Source: Alkaliflexus imshenetskii DSM 15055
Lineage (GTDB): Bacteria > Bacteroidota > Bacteroidia > Bacteroidales > Marinilabiliaceae
Length of the DNA: 50,177 nt
Direction: 5' to 3'
Assembly (NCBI RefSeq): GCF_000517065.1
Contig: NZ_KI912105.1
Span: 3,671,364 to 3,721,540 of the forward strand
The notes under the pieces were generated by a model. That model searched no databases and was not told where the DNA came from. It was given only the letters and a program-made list of their open reading frames with translations. A program made the position numbers and the translations under genes. Of this stretch, positions 17,120 to 26,590 are shown piece after piece. Within the stretch, counting starts at the first letter, position 1. Every line of letters begins with the position of its first letter.

Positions 17120-18901
17120 CTACTCTAAAGCTGATGTTTTGTTTTTAAGCCACTCTGCCTGAGCTTCGGTTAAATGTGCTTTCAATACATCAAACACCCG
17201 TTGGTGATATTGGTTCAGCCAAGCAATCTCCTCGCTGGTCATCAAACTCTTTTCAATAAGCGTTTTATCGATGGGGCAGAGTGTAAGTGTTTCAAATTCC
17301 AGGAATTTTCCAAATTCTGTTTCGTATTTCTCTTTGCATAGAATCAGGTTTTCAATTCGGATGCCATACTCTCCCTGACGATACAGGCCTGGCTCATTGG
17401 ATGACACCATGCCTGGCTTCAGTTCAATGCCATTGTCCTGCGGACGGATGTTTTGCGGCCCTTCATGCACATTGAGAAAGTATCCGATGCCATGACCAGT
17501 GCCATGTCCATAGTTTAGTCCTTTCTCCCAGAGTGCCTTGCGCGCCAGAATATCGAGGTGAACGCCGCGCGAGCCGGCTGGAAATATGGCATTGGCCAAG
17601 GCAATGTGTCCTTTTAAAACAAGGGTAAAATCCTCTTTTGCCTGCTGCGAAGGCGTGCCAAGTGCAATGGTACGTGTGATGTCGGTGGTTCCACCCAGGT
17701 ACTGACCTCCGCTATCAATCAAATAGATGCCTTCGGGCTTTAGTACTGCATCGGTTTGGGCATTTGCATTGTAGTGAACAATTGCGCCATGAGGGCCATA
17801 GGCTGATATGGCGCCAAAGGACTCACCCATGAATCCCTGCTGACCTGCTCTGAATGATTTAAGCTTCTTGGCTGCACTTAATTCCGAAACCTTGCAGGAA
17901 ACCACATTCTCCTCAAGCCAATACAGAAACTGCACCATTGCCACGCCGTCATTTATCAGCGTCTCTTTTAGATGGTTGAGTTCAATTGCGTTTTTACATG
18001 CTTTCAGGCGGTTGATAATACTCAGTCCCTCCCTCTTCTCAGATTTTGGCGATAGGGCAGCAAAAATTGCCGAATTTATTTTATCGGCATCTATGAAATA
18101 AACGGCATCGGTGGATTGATCTTTAATGTGTTTGTAAAAATCATCATACAGATATACTTTAACATCGTCGATTGCAAGTTTTTGTGCAATTTGTGCCGTG
18201 AGTTTGTGTGGGTTTACAAATAGCTTAGCCTGATCGTGTTCAATTATTAAATAGGCATGAAATACGGGGTTATAGAGCACATCTGTACCTCTGAGGTTAA
18301 GAGTCCAGGCTACTTCGTCCAGAGCTGCGGTGATGTAGTGCGTGGCTCCTTCCTTTTTCATTATTTCGCGAATTTCAAGCAGTTTTTCTGCGCGTGTTTT
18401 ACCTGCCCAGTCATCGTCGTGCATAAATATGGTATCTTCCGGAATTGTTGGCCGGCTTGCCCAAATATCCTCGGCTACCGACGATACAGAATCAATTTGA
18501 ATCTGGCCGGTGCGCAGTTGTCGTGTCAGGGTGCGCAACTGCGTAATGGATAAATTGGCTCCATTTACAGCCACTTTGTCGCCGGGCATCAACACTTCGC
18601 ATAACCACGAAGCATAATCAGGTGTTCCCGGTTGACCATCTCTGAATAACTGGATGGTTAGTTCGTCAAGTTGTTCCTCTGCCTGCAGATAATACCTTGA
18701 GTCTGTCCATAGCGCAGCCTCCTCACGCGTTACTACCAGAGTACCTGCCGAACCTGTAAATTCGCTTAACCATTCGCGCACCTTCCAGTGGTCTGCAGGA
18801 TATTCGCTCAAGTGCGGGTCGCCTGAAGGAATGATGCAGGCATCCACGCCGGCCGCATCCATTCTGCTGCGCAGTAACATCAACTTGTCTGATACTTGCA
18901 T
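17120..18901 (-). CDS. pepP: Xaa-Pro aminopeptidase (M24B)
   Basis: A 593-residue cytosolic enzyme of the long (three-domain) aminopeptidase P type. Two creatinase-like N-terminal domains (SGDPHLSEYPADHWKVREWL at 26-45) precede the pita-bread catalytic domain. The five dinuclear-metal ligands are all visible: D396 (LIDSGG), D407 (TTDITRT), H470 (GHGTGHGIGYFLNVHEGP), E503 (SSNEPGLY) and E517 (GIRIENL). The length matches eukaryote-like APP1 and Bacteroidota homologues (about 590-600) rather than the 440-residue E. coli PepP. It removes N-terminal residues preceding Pro, completing peptide breakdown. Nothing regulatory is evident; it is separated from its neighbours by 68 and about 180 bases. 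Confidence 0.93.
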   Translation of the reverse strand: MQVSDKLMLLRSRMDAAGVDACIIPSGDPHLSEYPADHWKVREWLSEFTGSAGTLVVTREEAALWTDSRYYLQAEEQLDELTIQLFRDGQPGTPDYASWLCEVLMPGDKVAVNGANLSITQLRTLTRQLRTGQIQIDSVSSVAEDIWASRPTIPEDTIFMHDDDWAGKTRAEKLLEIREIMKKEGATHYITAALDEVAWTLNLRGTDVLYNPVFHAYLIIEHDQAKLFVNPHKLTAQIAQKLAIDDVKVYLYDDFYKHIKDQSTDAVYFIDADKINSAIFAALSPKSEKREGLSIINRLKACKNAIELNHLKETLINDGVAMVQFLYWLEENVVSCKVSELSAAKKLKSFRAGQQGFMGESFGAISAYGPHGAIVHYNANAQTDAVLKPEGIYLIDSGGQYLGGTTDITRTIALGTPSQQAKEDFTLVLKGHIALANAIFPAGSRGVHLDILARKALWEKGLNYGHGTGHGIGYFLNVHEGPQNIRPQDNGIELKPGMVSSNEPGLYRQGEYGIRIENLILCKEKYETEFGKFLEFETLTLCPIDKTLIEKSLMTSEEIAWLNQYHQRVFDVLKAHLTEAQAEWLKNKTSALE

Positions 18902-18969
18902 GTTGTTATTTTTTTCTGTTAAACTGATTGATGACAGAAGTTACACTTATTTGCTGTATTCTAAACCAT

Positions 18970-20046
18970 TTATCGCACCATAAAATTTATGGTACAGCTT
19001 TTTCCAAACAGGATAATGGTGGTTGGAGCGTTGGTTGCGTGAGCCGACTGGCCTGAAAATGAGGTCATATTTTCTTCCTTGAGTATACGAATATCTTCTG
19101 CATCTGAATGGGAAAAAGTGCCGTTTTCCAGTTGGCCATGAAGTGTATATGGCACATTTTTGTCCAGTTCAATATGCAAAGGTGCGTTGTCCGAAGATAC
19201 CGTTAATTCATCTAATCCCCTCACAATTGAGCGTATGTTAAGTGCTCCGTGTGTCATTTCAAAAAATCCTCTGCCGGTGAGGGTTTGGATAGCCACTGTG
19301 CTATGAGTGGAGTTCAGGTTCACAATGTGGGCTTCGCCTATCTGAATTTTGCCGGTTTTTGCATCAACATTCATTTCCCGCACTTTTCTGATGCCAATCT
19401 CTGAAAAATCACTGTTCAGTTCAAGGTGGTCAACTTCATTTAGTCTAAGCTGGCCGTTGTGATGGGTGATTTTGGCCGATTGAATGTTCTCTGCTGTCAG
19501 GTTTCCGTTTAGCAATGATATGTTGGCCTGTTTAATTTTGTCAGGTTGGTTTACGATGATCAGATTTCCATACTCCATGTTGATTTTAATATCCCCGGAG
19601 AGATGATCCAGATGGATGTCTCCAAATCGGTTTTTTAAATCGAGTAACAAATGATGCGGTGCGTAAATATGGTAATCAATTCCGAAACTATAACTTGAAA
19701 AAAAGTTCTCCCGGAATACTGTTTGGTAGCTCAATCCTTGCGAAGTTCGCTGGCTGGCAATCGCAATCTGATCGTGAACATCGGAGGCCAGACTTTGGAA
19801 AGGGGCTTCAGTCCAAATGCTGACATTTATAAGCACCGAGTCGCGATTCCATCCTGTGAAAAATATCTGTCCGTGACGATTACTAATGGTGAGCTGCTTG
19901 ATGTTGTCCGATGCAAAGGCATCATTTTGTGATTTATGAAACCTCGTTAAATCTCTTTCTTGCTCCTGTTCCTGTCCTGTGGCCATCACACTCAAAAAAA
20001 AGAGGCCCACTGTTAAAAGATGCTTTTCTAATGTTTTAAATCTCAT
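18970..20046 (-). CDS. Secreted DUF4097-like beta-helical protein
   Basis: 358 residues with a signal peptide (LLTVGLFFLSVMATGQ). After a Gln/Glu-rich linker, the chain is a ladder of short strands with recurring LTISNRHGQIFF, DIKINMEYGNLIIV, ANISLLNGNLTAEN and VDAKTGKIQIGEA patterns. This regular 20-25-residue periodicity is typical of DUF4097 'putative adhesin' right-handed beta-helices, which often accompany envelope-stress sigma/anti-sigma modules. No sigma factor is encoded beside it here, so it is orphaned from that context. Role unknown. It is divergently oriented from the TonB receptor at 20267. Confidence 0.72.
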   Translation of the reverse strand: MRFKTLEKHLLTVGLFFLSVMATGQEQEQERDLTRFHKSQNDAFASDNIKQLTISNRHGQIFFTGWNRDSVLINVSIWTEAPFQSLASDVHDQIAIASQRTSQGLSYQTVFRENFFSSYSFGIDYHIYAPHHLLLDLKNRFGDIHLDHLSGDIKINMEYGNLIIVNQPDKIKQANISLLNGNLTAENIQSAKITHHNGQLRLNEVDHLELNSDFSEIGIRKVREMNVDAKTGKIQIGEAHIVNLNSTHSTVAIQTLTGRGFFEMTHGALNIRSIVRGLDELTVSSDNAPLHIELDKNVPYTLHGQLENGTFSHSDAEDIRILKEENMTSFSGQSAHATNAPTTIILFGKSCTINFMVR

Positions 20047-20201
20047 GGCATTATGTTTTCAACCTCGTGGTTGTTATTTAATTGTTTTATGGCTTTACGA
20101 TGAATGTGACTCAATAGTTATGCCGAAGGTTTGGTAAGGGATTATTTTAAGGTGAAAATAGCTAAAAAAGATTTAATGCCCCGGTCCGCCTTTATTTTTC
20201 C

Positions 20202-20209
20202 TATTTTTG
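20202..20209 (+). promoter_or_regulatory. Probable -7 element (TATTTTTG) of the TonB receptor gene
   Basis: Exact TAnnTTTG match 58 bases upstream of the first possible start at 20267. No TTTG is found at the -33 distance. It implies transcription starting near 20216, so the first ATGs are inside the transcript. Confidence 0.4.
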
Positions 20210-20266
20210 CTCTTTGACTGCATCAATATCTAATGCAGGAAACAATGTCAAATTTTTAATTTATAA

Positions 20267-22465
20267 ATGATTATGATTTTAAACAATGTGAGTGATCCGC
20301 CAAACGTGATGATGTTGACTGATGCTACTGATGCCATGGCAACGTATAACAATGCAACGCAATTTGTAAAGTTGCAGAAACAAACGAAGTTTTTATCAAT
20401 CAAAATAGTAAAGATGCGAAAAATGACATTTATGGAGAGTCTGTCTCAGCTGACTTTTAAAAGATGGACTCACACCAGTTATGGTGCGTTTAATACCCTT
20501 AAGAGGGAAGTTAAAATCGGATTCCTACTTACAGCATATTTTTCATGCCTGGGTGCCCACTTGAATTTTGCACATGCCGAAACCGACTCAATCAATACAA
20601 AAATAAGACTCGAAGAGGTAGAAGTATCAGCACGTCGTGGTGCCTCGCTCTACTCCGAGGTGGGACGCGTAGTCACGGTCTTGTCGAGGGCGCAAATAGA
20701 AGCCATGCCGGTACAAAGTGTGCAGGAGTTGCTTCGGTATGCTATGAGTGTGGATGTGCGTCAGCGTGGTCCACTTGGTATGCAGGCCGATGTAAGTATG
20801 CGCGGCGGCTCTTTTGATCAGGTGATGATTCTGCTCAATGGCATTAATATTACTGATCCGCAAACCGGCCATCATGCGCTAAACCTTCCGGTTGACCTGC
20901 AAAGCATTGAGCGGGTAGAAATTCTGCAAGGCCCTGCTGCCCGGGTCTATGGGCCTAACGCCTTCAGCGGAGCCATTAACTTCATCACCGGAACCGCTTC
21001 TTCCGATAAAGTATCTGCATCTGTCTTAGGTGGCGACCATGGACTGTATAACTTAGGAGCATCTGCCACACTCTCCTCCGGTCCTGTAAAAAACTTTATT
21101 GCCGCCAATAAGGGGGGTAGTGACGGATACATTTCAAACACCGACTTTAACGCACTCAATCTATTTTACCACGGCCGTCTGCATCTTAGCAATGAACAAA
21201 TTGCATTTCAGGCCGGCTATACTGAAAAGGCTTTTGGTGCCAATTCTTTTTATAGTGCCCGATATCCAAACCAGTTTGAAGAGACACGTACCTATTTCAG
21301 CGCTCTCTCGATGGAGTCGGGAAGAGCCGTCAGAGTGCGTCCCAATGTTTACTGGCGCCGCCACCACGACAGGTTTGAACTTTTTCGTGGCGGACAAAAT
21401 GCCGAATCATGGTACACTGGTCACAACTATCACCTAACCGATGTGGTTGGTGCTGGCGTTAATTCATCTTATCCCTGGGTGTTGGGTACCACATCGGTTG
21501 GCGGCGAAATGCGTGGCGAATCGGTTTGGAGCAATGTGCTTGGAAATCTAATGGATGAACCGGTGAAAGCTCCCGGAGAGAAGGATGGTTATTTTACACG
21601 TCATTTTCATCGCAACAATGCTTCTCTGTTTTTTGAACACACTTATAACAGTAGAAATTTCAGCGCATCGGCAGGTGTTTTGATGAATCGCAATTCGCAG
21701 ATTGGATATAGAATCGACTGGTTTCCAGGAATTGATATAAGCTATTGGTTTACAGATAAACTAAAATGGATGGCGGCATGGAACCGATCATTGCGAATGC
21801 CAACCTTTACCGACTTGTTCTATTCAGGCCCCAGCAATGTAGGAAACCCATATCTTAAACCGGAAGAGGCCACCACCATTGAAACAGGTTTGCGCTATCG
21901 GCAGCACTGGATTGATGCCCAATTGGGCGGGTTTTACCGTATCGGTGAAAACCTAATTGACTGGGGACGCATCCCTGGCGAACCTCGTTACACCACTTCA
22001 AACATTAATCGCGTGGAAGCTATTGGGCTTGAGTTCTCTTCAACTATCTCATTTTGGTCGCTATTGCCCATGCAGCAATTTTTACACAACATGAACATTA
22101 ACTATTCATACATCACTCAGGACAAGAAGGCCGATGAGGGATACGAATCGGTTTATGTGCTTGACCATCTCAGGCATAAGTTAAATCTTGGCCTTGAACA
22201 TGGTGTTGGTTTTGAGAAGTTATCCATGTCGTGGAATTTTCAGTATCAGGACAGGGTGGGGGGATATACCCTATCAGCAACCGGAAAGCATGTGCCTTAT
22301 GCGCCATTTTGGTTAACAGATACAAGACTCACCTGGCGTCACAATTACATCCGCATATATGGTGAGGCTACCAACCTTTTCGACAAACGATATGCTGATT
22401 TGAGTGAATTGTTTCAGCCCGGTCGATGGGTTAAGGTTGGCCTGGTGCTTGATCTGAATCTCTGA
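20267..22465 (+). CDS. TonB-dependent outer-membrane receptor (BtuB/Cir-like)
   Basis: The frame is 732 residues. A signal-like segment is late (KIGFLLTAYFSCLGAHLNFAHA, about residues 83-104), so the real start may be one of the ATGs near 20414-20432 rather than 20267. After it comes the plug: EVEVSARRGAS, VQELLRYAMSVDVRQRG, MILLNGINITDPQTGHH, and VEILQGPAARVYGPNAFSG, all standard for TonB receptors. The C-terminal 500 residues are a beta-barrel ending in LVLDLNL. There is no CarboxypepD_reg prefix, so it is a classical small-ligand importer rather than SusC. The overall pattern is closest to B12/iron-complex receptors, but the ligand is unassigned. No B12 riboswitch is seen upstream. Confidence 0.85.
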   Translation: MIMILNNVSDPPNVMMLTDATDAMATYNNATQFVKLQKQTKFLSIKIVKMRKMTFMESLSQLTFKRWTHTSYGAFNTLKREVKIGFLLTAYFSCLGAHLNFAHAETDSINTKIRLEEVEVSARRGASLYSEVGRVVTVLSRAQIEAMPVQSVQELLRYAMSVDVRQRGPLGMQADVSMRGGSFDQVMILLNGINITDPQTGHHALNLPVDLQSIERVEILQGPAARVYGPNAFSGAINFITGTASSDKVSASVLGGDHGLYNLGASATLSSGPVKNFIAANKGGSDGYISNTDFNALNLFYHGRLHLSNEQIAFQAGYTEKAFGANSFYSARYPNQFEETRTYFSALSMESGRAVRVRPNVYWRRHHDRFELFRGGQNAESWYTGHNYHLTDVVGAGVNSSYPWVLGTTSVGGEMRGESVWSNVLGNLMDEPVKAPGEKDGYFTRHFHRNNASLFFEHTYNSRNFSASAGVLMNRNSQIGYRIDWFPGIDISYWFTDKLKWMAAWNRSLRMPTFTDLFYSGPSNVGNPYLKPEEATTIETGLRYRQHWIDAQLGGFYRIGENLIDWGRIPGEPRYTTSNINRVEAIGLEFSSTISFWSLLPMQQFLHNMNINYSYITQDKKADEGYESVYVLDHLRHKLNLGLEHGVGFEKLSMSWNFQYQDRVGGYTLSATGKHVPYAPFWLTDTRLTWRHNYIRIYGEATNLFDKRYADLSELFQPGRWVKVGLVLDLNL

Positions 22466-22494
22466 TTGTAATAGAAATTTTATGTAGATAGTTT

Positions 22495-22549
22495 ACCGTG
22501 TTTTTGAAGTCTATAATGGATTGATGGCTTCAGAAACACGGTGTTTTTA
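22495..22549 (+). terminator. Terminator between the convergent TonB receptor and U32 genes
   Basis: ACCGTGTTTTTGAAG (22495-22509) pairs with CTTCAGAAACACGGT (22528-22542) with one mismatch. A T-run follows and reaches the stop codon of the opposite U32 gene. Confidence 0.75.
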
Positions 22550-24409
22550 TGATTTCAATTGTAGCATTTCTTCGGAAAGTGTGTAGATGTGCATCTCACA
22601 TTTTTTGCAATCAAACCTGAGTTCGTAGCGTATGTTACCCGAGCGCATGATAAGATTCTCCGGCTTTGCGCCGGGCTTCTCTTTTGGACAGCCGTCGGTG
22701 GCATAACGCACGCAATGGCGCGTTGTCATTAAGCGGGCGCCCTCTTTTGGCGAATTTAACTCAAATGCTGGTATGATATTGGATACGCCATGACGCTTGT
22801 AAAAGTCCTCAGCAAGGTGATTGGATATGTTGAGCGAGAAGCTCTCCGGCATTTCCGGATAGTGATGACTTGTTGGCTTGATAAAAGATGACGTACGCTG
22901 ATAATTCTCAATGCGCTTTTGTTGATGCGTTGCGGCCAATTCACGACGCAAAGCGTTGATTACCGACACCGGAATAAAAAGTGGCTGTGATAAATCTATT
23001 TTGATGGAGGAAGGCGTAAAAATTGTATTACCCCATTTCGACAACTGTTGATTTATCTGCTCCATGGCTCTCGACGGGTTGTTGGCAGTTTCCTTGTTTA
23101 GGCTCTCTTCAATGCATGATGTGATACCATCCTCATCTATAAGCGACAAACTAACTCCACTCCCTGTTTCGCAAAAGGTAACATCAACCGCAATTCGTCG
23201 TGTCTCTTTGCTGTTTTCAAGTTCCTTTTCAAACGCGCGGTCATGATTTCGAAACAACGTGGCGCCTGAGAACAACTCCGAAATATTGTCGGCATATATT
23301 TTGTTTCCCTCGGCCACATTAATCCTGAAACCGCACAACTGCTTTTCCCGGTTTAAGAAGCATAGTCCGTCACCATTCTGGAGATTTAATCCATCTTCTA
23401 TAAAGAAGTGATCTTTGTTTACTTTGACTACTCTTCCCAGTTTTTCTCCCAGTGATTTGGGTGTATGCATGGACCAGATATTCTTCTGTCGGCCATTGAG
23501 AAAATAGGTTGTAAAACCACGGGAAAAAGATTTCTCGGGTGAAGGTTTAAATGCAGTGGTTACTTGTCCCGATGAACTACGTTGAAGGCCTGGGTTGGCA
23601 TCAATGATTTTGTCAAGTGCCTTACGGTACCACGCCGTTATGTTTTTTACATAGGCGGCATCTTTAAGGCGTCCTTCAACTTTAAAGCTGGTGATGCCTG
23701 CATTTATCAACTCTTTAAGATGATCACTATTGTTTAAATCTTTTAGAGAAATCAGATGCTGGTCTTTGAGTATGGTTTTTCCACCGGCTGTTTCCAGTGA
23801 GTAGGGGAGTCTGCACGGTTGGCTGCACTCTCCACGGTTTGCACTTCGTCCGGTGGTGGCGTGGCTCATGTAGCATTGTCCGCTATACGAAACGCATAAT
23901 GCACCGTGAACAAAGAATTCAAGTGGCACACTTGTTTGTCTGCGTATCTCTTTTATCTCCTCCAGATTGAGTTCGCGTGCTAGCACAACTTGTTGAAAAC
24001 CAGACTTTTCGAGAAATGCCACTTTCGCAGGCGTGCGATTATCGGTTTGGGTGCTGGCATGAATTTCAATTGGAGGCAAATTCATCTCTAAAATGCCCAT
24101 GTCCTGAATTATGATGGCATCTACACCAATAGCATACAGTTCATGAATCAACTGTTCAGCTTCTTGCAACTCGTGGTCGTATAGCAGGGTGTTGATAGCT
24201 ACATATATTCGGGCATTAAAAAGATGGGCATATTGCACCAGTTGGTTAATATCATCCAGACTATTACCGGCTACCTTTCGAGCGCCAAATTTTGGTGCAC
24301 CAATATAAACGGCATCGGCGCCATGGTCAATGGCTGCGATGCCGCATTCTAAATCTCTGGCCGGAGCCAGTAATTCTATCTGTTTTATTCCTCTTTTTTG
24401 CTGTAACAT
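22547..24409 (-). CDS. Peptidase U32 family protein, RlhA-like RNA hydroxylation factor
   Basis: 620 residues. The N-terminal U32 barrel begins IELLAPARDLECGIAAIDHGADAVYIGAPKFGAR and includes IIIQDMGILEMN, VVLARELNLEEI and HGALCVSYSGQCYMS. C172, C179, C195 and C199 fall in the conserved cysteine region thought to bind an iron-sulphur cluster in UbiU/UbiV/TrhP relatives. U32 proteins of about 450 residues act as TrhP on tRNA. The extra C-terminal collagenase-associated part here, ending with a Cys pair (FDCKKCEMH), fits the 650-residue RlhA (YdcP) type that hydroxylates 23S rRNA C2501 in E. coli. This is family inference. The start overlaps the end of the upstream repeat/GH16-like gene by 25 bases, indicating a shared transcript. 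Confidence 0.82.
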   Translation of the reverse strand: MLQQKRGIKQIELLAPARDLECGIAAIDHGADAVYIGAPKFGARKVAGNSLDDINQLVQYAHLFNARIYVAINTLLYDHELQEAEQLIHELYAIGVDAIIIQDMGILEMNLPPIEIHASTQTDNRTPAKVAFLEKSGFQQVVLARELNLEEIKEIRRQTSVPLEFFVHGALCVSYSGQCYMSHATTGRSANRGECSQPCRLPYSLETAGGKTILKDQHLISLKDLNNSDHLKELINAGITSFKVEGRLKDAAYVKNITAWYRKALDKIIDANPGLQRSSSGQVTTAFKPSPEKSFSRGFTTYFLNGRQKNIWSMHTPKSLGEKLGRVVKVNKDHFFIEDGLNLQNGDGLCFLNREKQLCGFRINVAEGNKIYADNISELFSGATLFRNHDRAFEKELENSKETRRIAVDVTFCETGSGVSLSLIDEDGITSCIEESLNKETANNPSRAMEQINQQLSKWGNTIFTPSSIKIDLSQPLFIPVSVINALRRELAATHQQKRIENYQRTSSFIKPTSHHYPEMPESFSLNISNHLAEDFYKRHGVSNIIPAFELNSPKEGARLMTTRHCVRYATDGCPKEKPGAKPENLIMRSGNIRYELRFDCKKCEMHIYTLSEEMLQLKS

Positions 24410-25842
24410 CTTATCCAGTCAATCTCCAGGTTAGCAGTGAGCTGGTTTTCGGCAGGGCTTTCGGGCAATGTGGTGCAAAATACAAGATACATTGGTTCTG
24501 AAGGTATAAGTCTGGTTTCGCGATGCACTTCCAGTCCATTTACCTTCCAAATGATGGCCTCTTCTGACCATTCAAGGCTGTAGATGAAAAATTTATCTTT
24601 GAATTTTGCACCTGTTATGCGACTGGCTTTTTGCTGTACAACACCCTTGTCATCTGTGATATGTACACCACATTCAAGTGTTTTACCTTTTGTATTTGTT
24701 GTCTTGAAAATATCAATCTGTGGGGTCATTTTCTCGCCAACCATCCAAAATGCGTTTATTACAGGACTGCACTGCGAGAAACGCACCTTAGCTTCAAATT
24801 TGCCATGTTTTTGCCTGAAACTTTGTCCGGTGCTGATAAGCCCCGAGGTGTACTCAAACTCACGCACGGTGAATCCGTGTCTTGGATCCCACTGTTTGCC
24901 TTTAACCGGTTCGCGTCTGGTGGTGATTCTGGCTACGCTGTCGCGCATTTCTATGTTGTCATCTTTAAAAAGCTGTTTTTCGCCTGCCAGTGCATAAGTC
25001 TCGTTCATGAGTGCTTTTCCCCAGTAATAACCGGTCATCCACTTATCCTGATTAAGCCTTAAACCGTCAAAATCTTCCTCAAAATTCAATGCCCATTTGC
25101 GAATTTCTTTGAAAGGATTATTTTTCTTTTTATCAAGATACCAGATTATCTCCTCATTTTTTTTCAGCGTTTCAAATTCCTGAATCAATTGAGCTTCTTC
25201 CGATTTTTTAAAACGTTTTTTGTCTTCCATAAACGCTTTGTGTTCAATAAACTCAGGTGATTCAACGATGGCCTCGAGTTTAAAAAACGTTTGCAAACGC
25301 TCGCTGTTTTCCAGTTTTTGAATGGTACGATACTCTGAACTCTTCTCAGTTTTCAGATAAAATTGTATGTCAGAATCTTTTAAAAGTGATTTGTAGCGCT
25401 GTTCTTTGGCATAGGCATCACTTTGTTTGTAATCTTTTTGTGCTTTGGACGAATGGTGGGCAGGGGAGTTTACAAACTTCTTTAAATCCTCAAACTCTTT
25501 GTAGGTGCTATTGGTCAGAATATGTTTCATCCGGTCAAGTTTGCCTGCCTTGGTAAATTTAAGATAGGATTTAATGTCGGTAGCTCCTGACATTGTTTTA
25601 TACTGATCCAACTGGCGCCATTGTTCGGTATCTTTATATCTGGCATTTTTTAGATCGCGTACTTTTTTCTCGAATTCCCCTGAATGAATCATGGTGTCGA
25701 GCGCGTTATACCGATTCAGAAGTTCTGATTTCTCAAAATTGGTAAACCTTTCAAAGTCATTTCTTTCTTTGTTAAGGATTGCTTCATATTTTTTTGTTGA
25801 AACAAATTTGCTTCCAAATTGTATTCCGAATATGGTGGCCAT
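24385..25842 (-). CDS. Three-helical-repeat protein with a degenerate GH16-like C-terminal domain
   Basis: 485 residues, starting MATIFGIQFGS without a signal peptide or membrane segment, so probably cytosolic. Residues about 38-250 consist of three Lys/Glu-rich helical repeats of about 70 residues (38-108, 111-177, 179-250). The repeats line up on DI(K/Q/I)xxYLK (YL at 93-94, 162-163, 235-236) and on S-x-EF at 54-57 and 195-198. Residues about 250-480 resemble a GH16 jelly-roll (FEEDFDGLRLNQDKWMTGYY, SGLISTGQSFRQKHGKFEAK, INAFWMVGE). Where active GH16 enzymes have E-x-D-x-x-E, this has QIDIFK at 375-380, so both Glu residues are absent. I infer a binding rather than a hydrolytic role. It precedes and overlaps the U32 gene. 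Confidence 0.75.
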   Translation of the reverse strand: MATIFGIQFGSKFVSTKKYEAILNKERNDFERFTNFEKSELLNRYNALDTMIHSGEFEKKVRDLKNARYKDTEQWRQLDQYKTMSGATDIKSYLKFTKAGKLDRMKHILTNSTYKEFEDLKKFVNSPAHHSSKAQKDYKQSDAYAKEQRYKSLLKDSDIQFYLKTEKSSEYRTIQKLENSERLQTFFKLEAIVESPEFIEHKAFMEDKKRFKKSEEAQLIQEFETLKKNEEIIWYLDKKKNNPFKEIRKWALNFEEDFDGLRLNQDKWMTGYYWGKALMNETYALAGEKQLFKDDNIEMRDSVARITTRREPVKGKQWDPRHGFTVREFEYTSGLISTGQSFRQKHGKFEAKVRFSQCSPVINAFWMVGEKMTPQIDIFKTTNTKGKTLECGVHITDDKGVVQQKASRITGAKFKDKFFIYSLEWSEEAIIWKVNGLEVHRETRLIPSEPMYLVFCTTLPESPAENQLTANLEIDWIRCYSKKEE

Positions 25843-26440
25843 GTTTAACGTTTTAATTTAGGTGTTGCGTTTGGTTACGTAAATGGTTAAAAAGAGTTTG
25901 GAATTTTAAGGTGGAAAAATAAGAAATTTTCATCAGATATTGCTAAAAGCACGGAAGTTGTTCTGAATATTTATATCGGTAAATGATTTTGTTGGGATGG
26001 TGCAGAATCTTAAATTGTCACAATTCATCCCTATAAGCATCAAGGAAGTCCTCAGAGTACGATATATCTTGTTCTGATTGTTGAAATTTTTTTATTTTCA
26101 ACAAGTTTTAGTAACTGGTTTAATTCAATTGGTATAATATGATATAGACGTGAAGCGTGTTATGTTTTAGACAGATAGAGTGGTTTAGAATGAAAATTAG
26201 ATTGTTCTTAATTTCTCTTAAATCATATCTCTCAGTCTAAACATCTAAAATCTAACATCTAAAAATTAGGCATATATAAAGATTACTGTTCTGAGTTTTT
26301 CGAGTAGTTTTTTGAGTTTTATTCATGAGCAGAAATCTTTTGAGTGAATCACCATTATTTGTTTGATTTTGGATGAGCAATATTATCAGATTGTTGCATG
26401 TATTGATGATTTTTAGGGAATTTTTTTTGAGGCAAAAGGT
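25843..26440. other. 600-base AT-rich gap with no gene
   Basis: No open frame of protein-like composition. It contains a 9-bp hairpin (TTGTTGAAA 26078-26086 with TTTCAACAA 26096-26104) and short direct repeats of ATCTAAMM near 26240-26265. It should include the promoter of the minus-strand repeat/GH16-like gene, which I cannot locate. Confidence 0.45.
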
Positions 26441-26469
26441 TTTGTGATTACTAAAAATTTATACCTTTG
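26441..26469 (+). promoter_or_regulatory. Bacteroidota promoter of the tRNA-Gly/Leu operon
   Basis: TTTG at 26441-26444 and TACCTTTG at 26462-26469, with 17 bases between them. The tRNA-Gly gene starts 12 bases downstream. Confidence 0.65.
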
Positions 26470-26480
26470 CAATCGCAAAT

Positions 26481-26553
<73 letters not shown>

Positions 26554-26590
26554 CCAAATTACTCAAAGGAGTTTTTTAAATGTATTTATT

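Noticed and set aside
20047-20413. Cobalamin riboswitch upstream of the BtuB-like receptor
   Set aside because: No B12-box (GCCACTG) or recognisable core helices; the region is simple AT-rich leader.
24584-25062. Two overlapping plus-strand frames inside the repeat/GH16-like gene
   Set aside because: They are antisense shadows of a gene whose protein has clear domain features.
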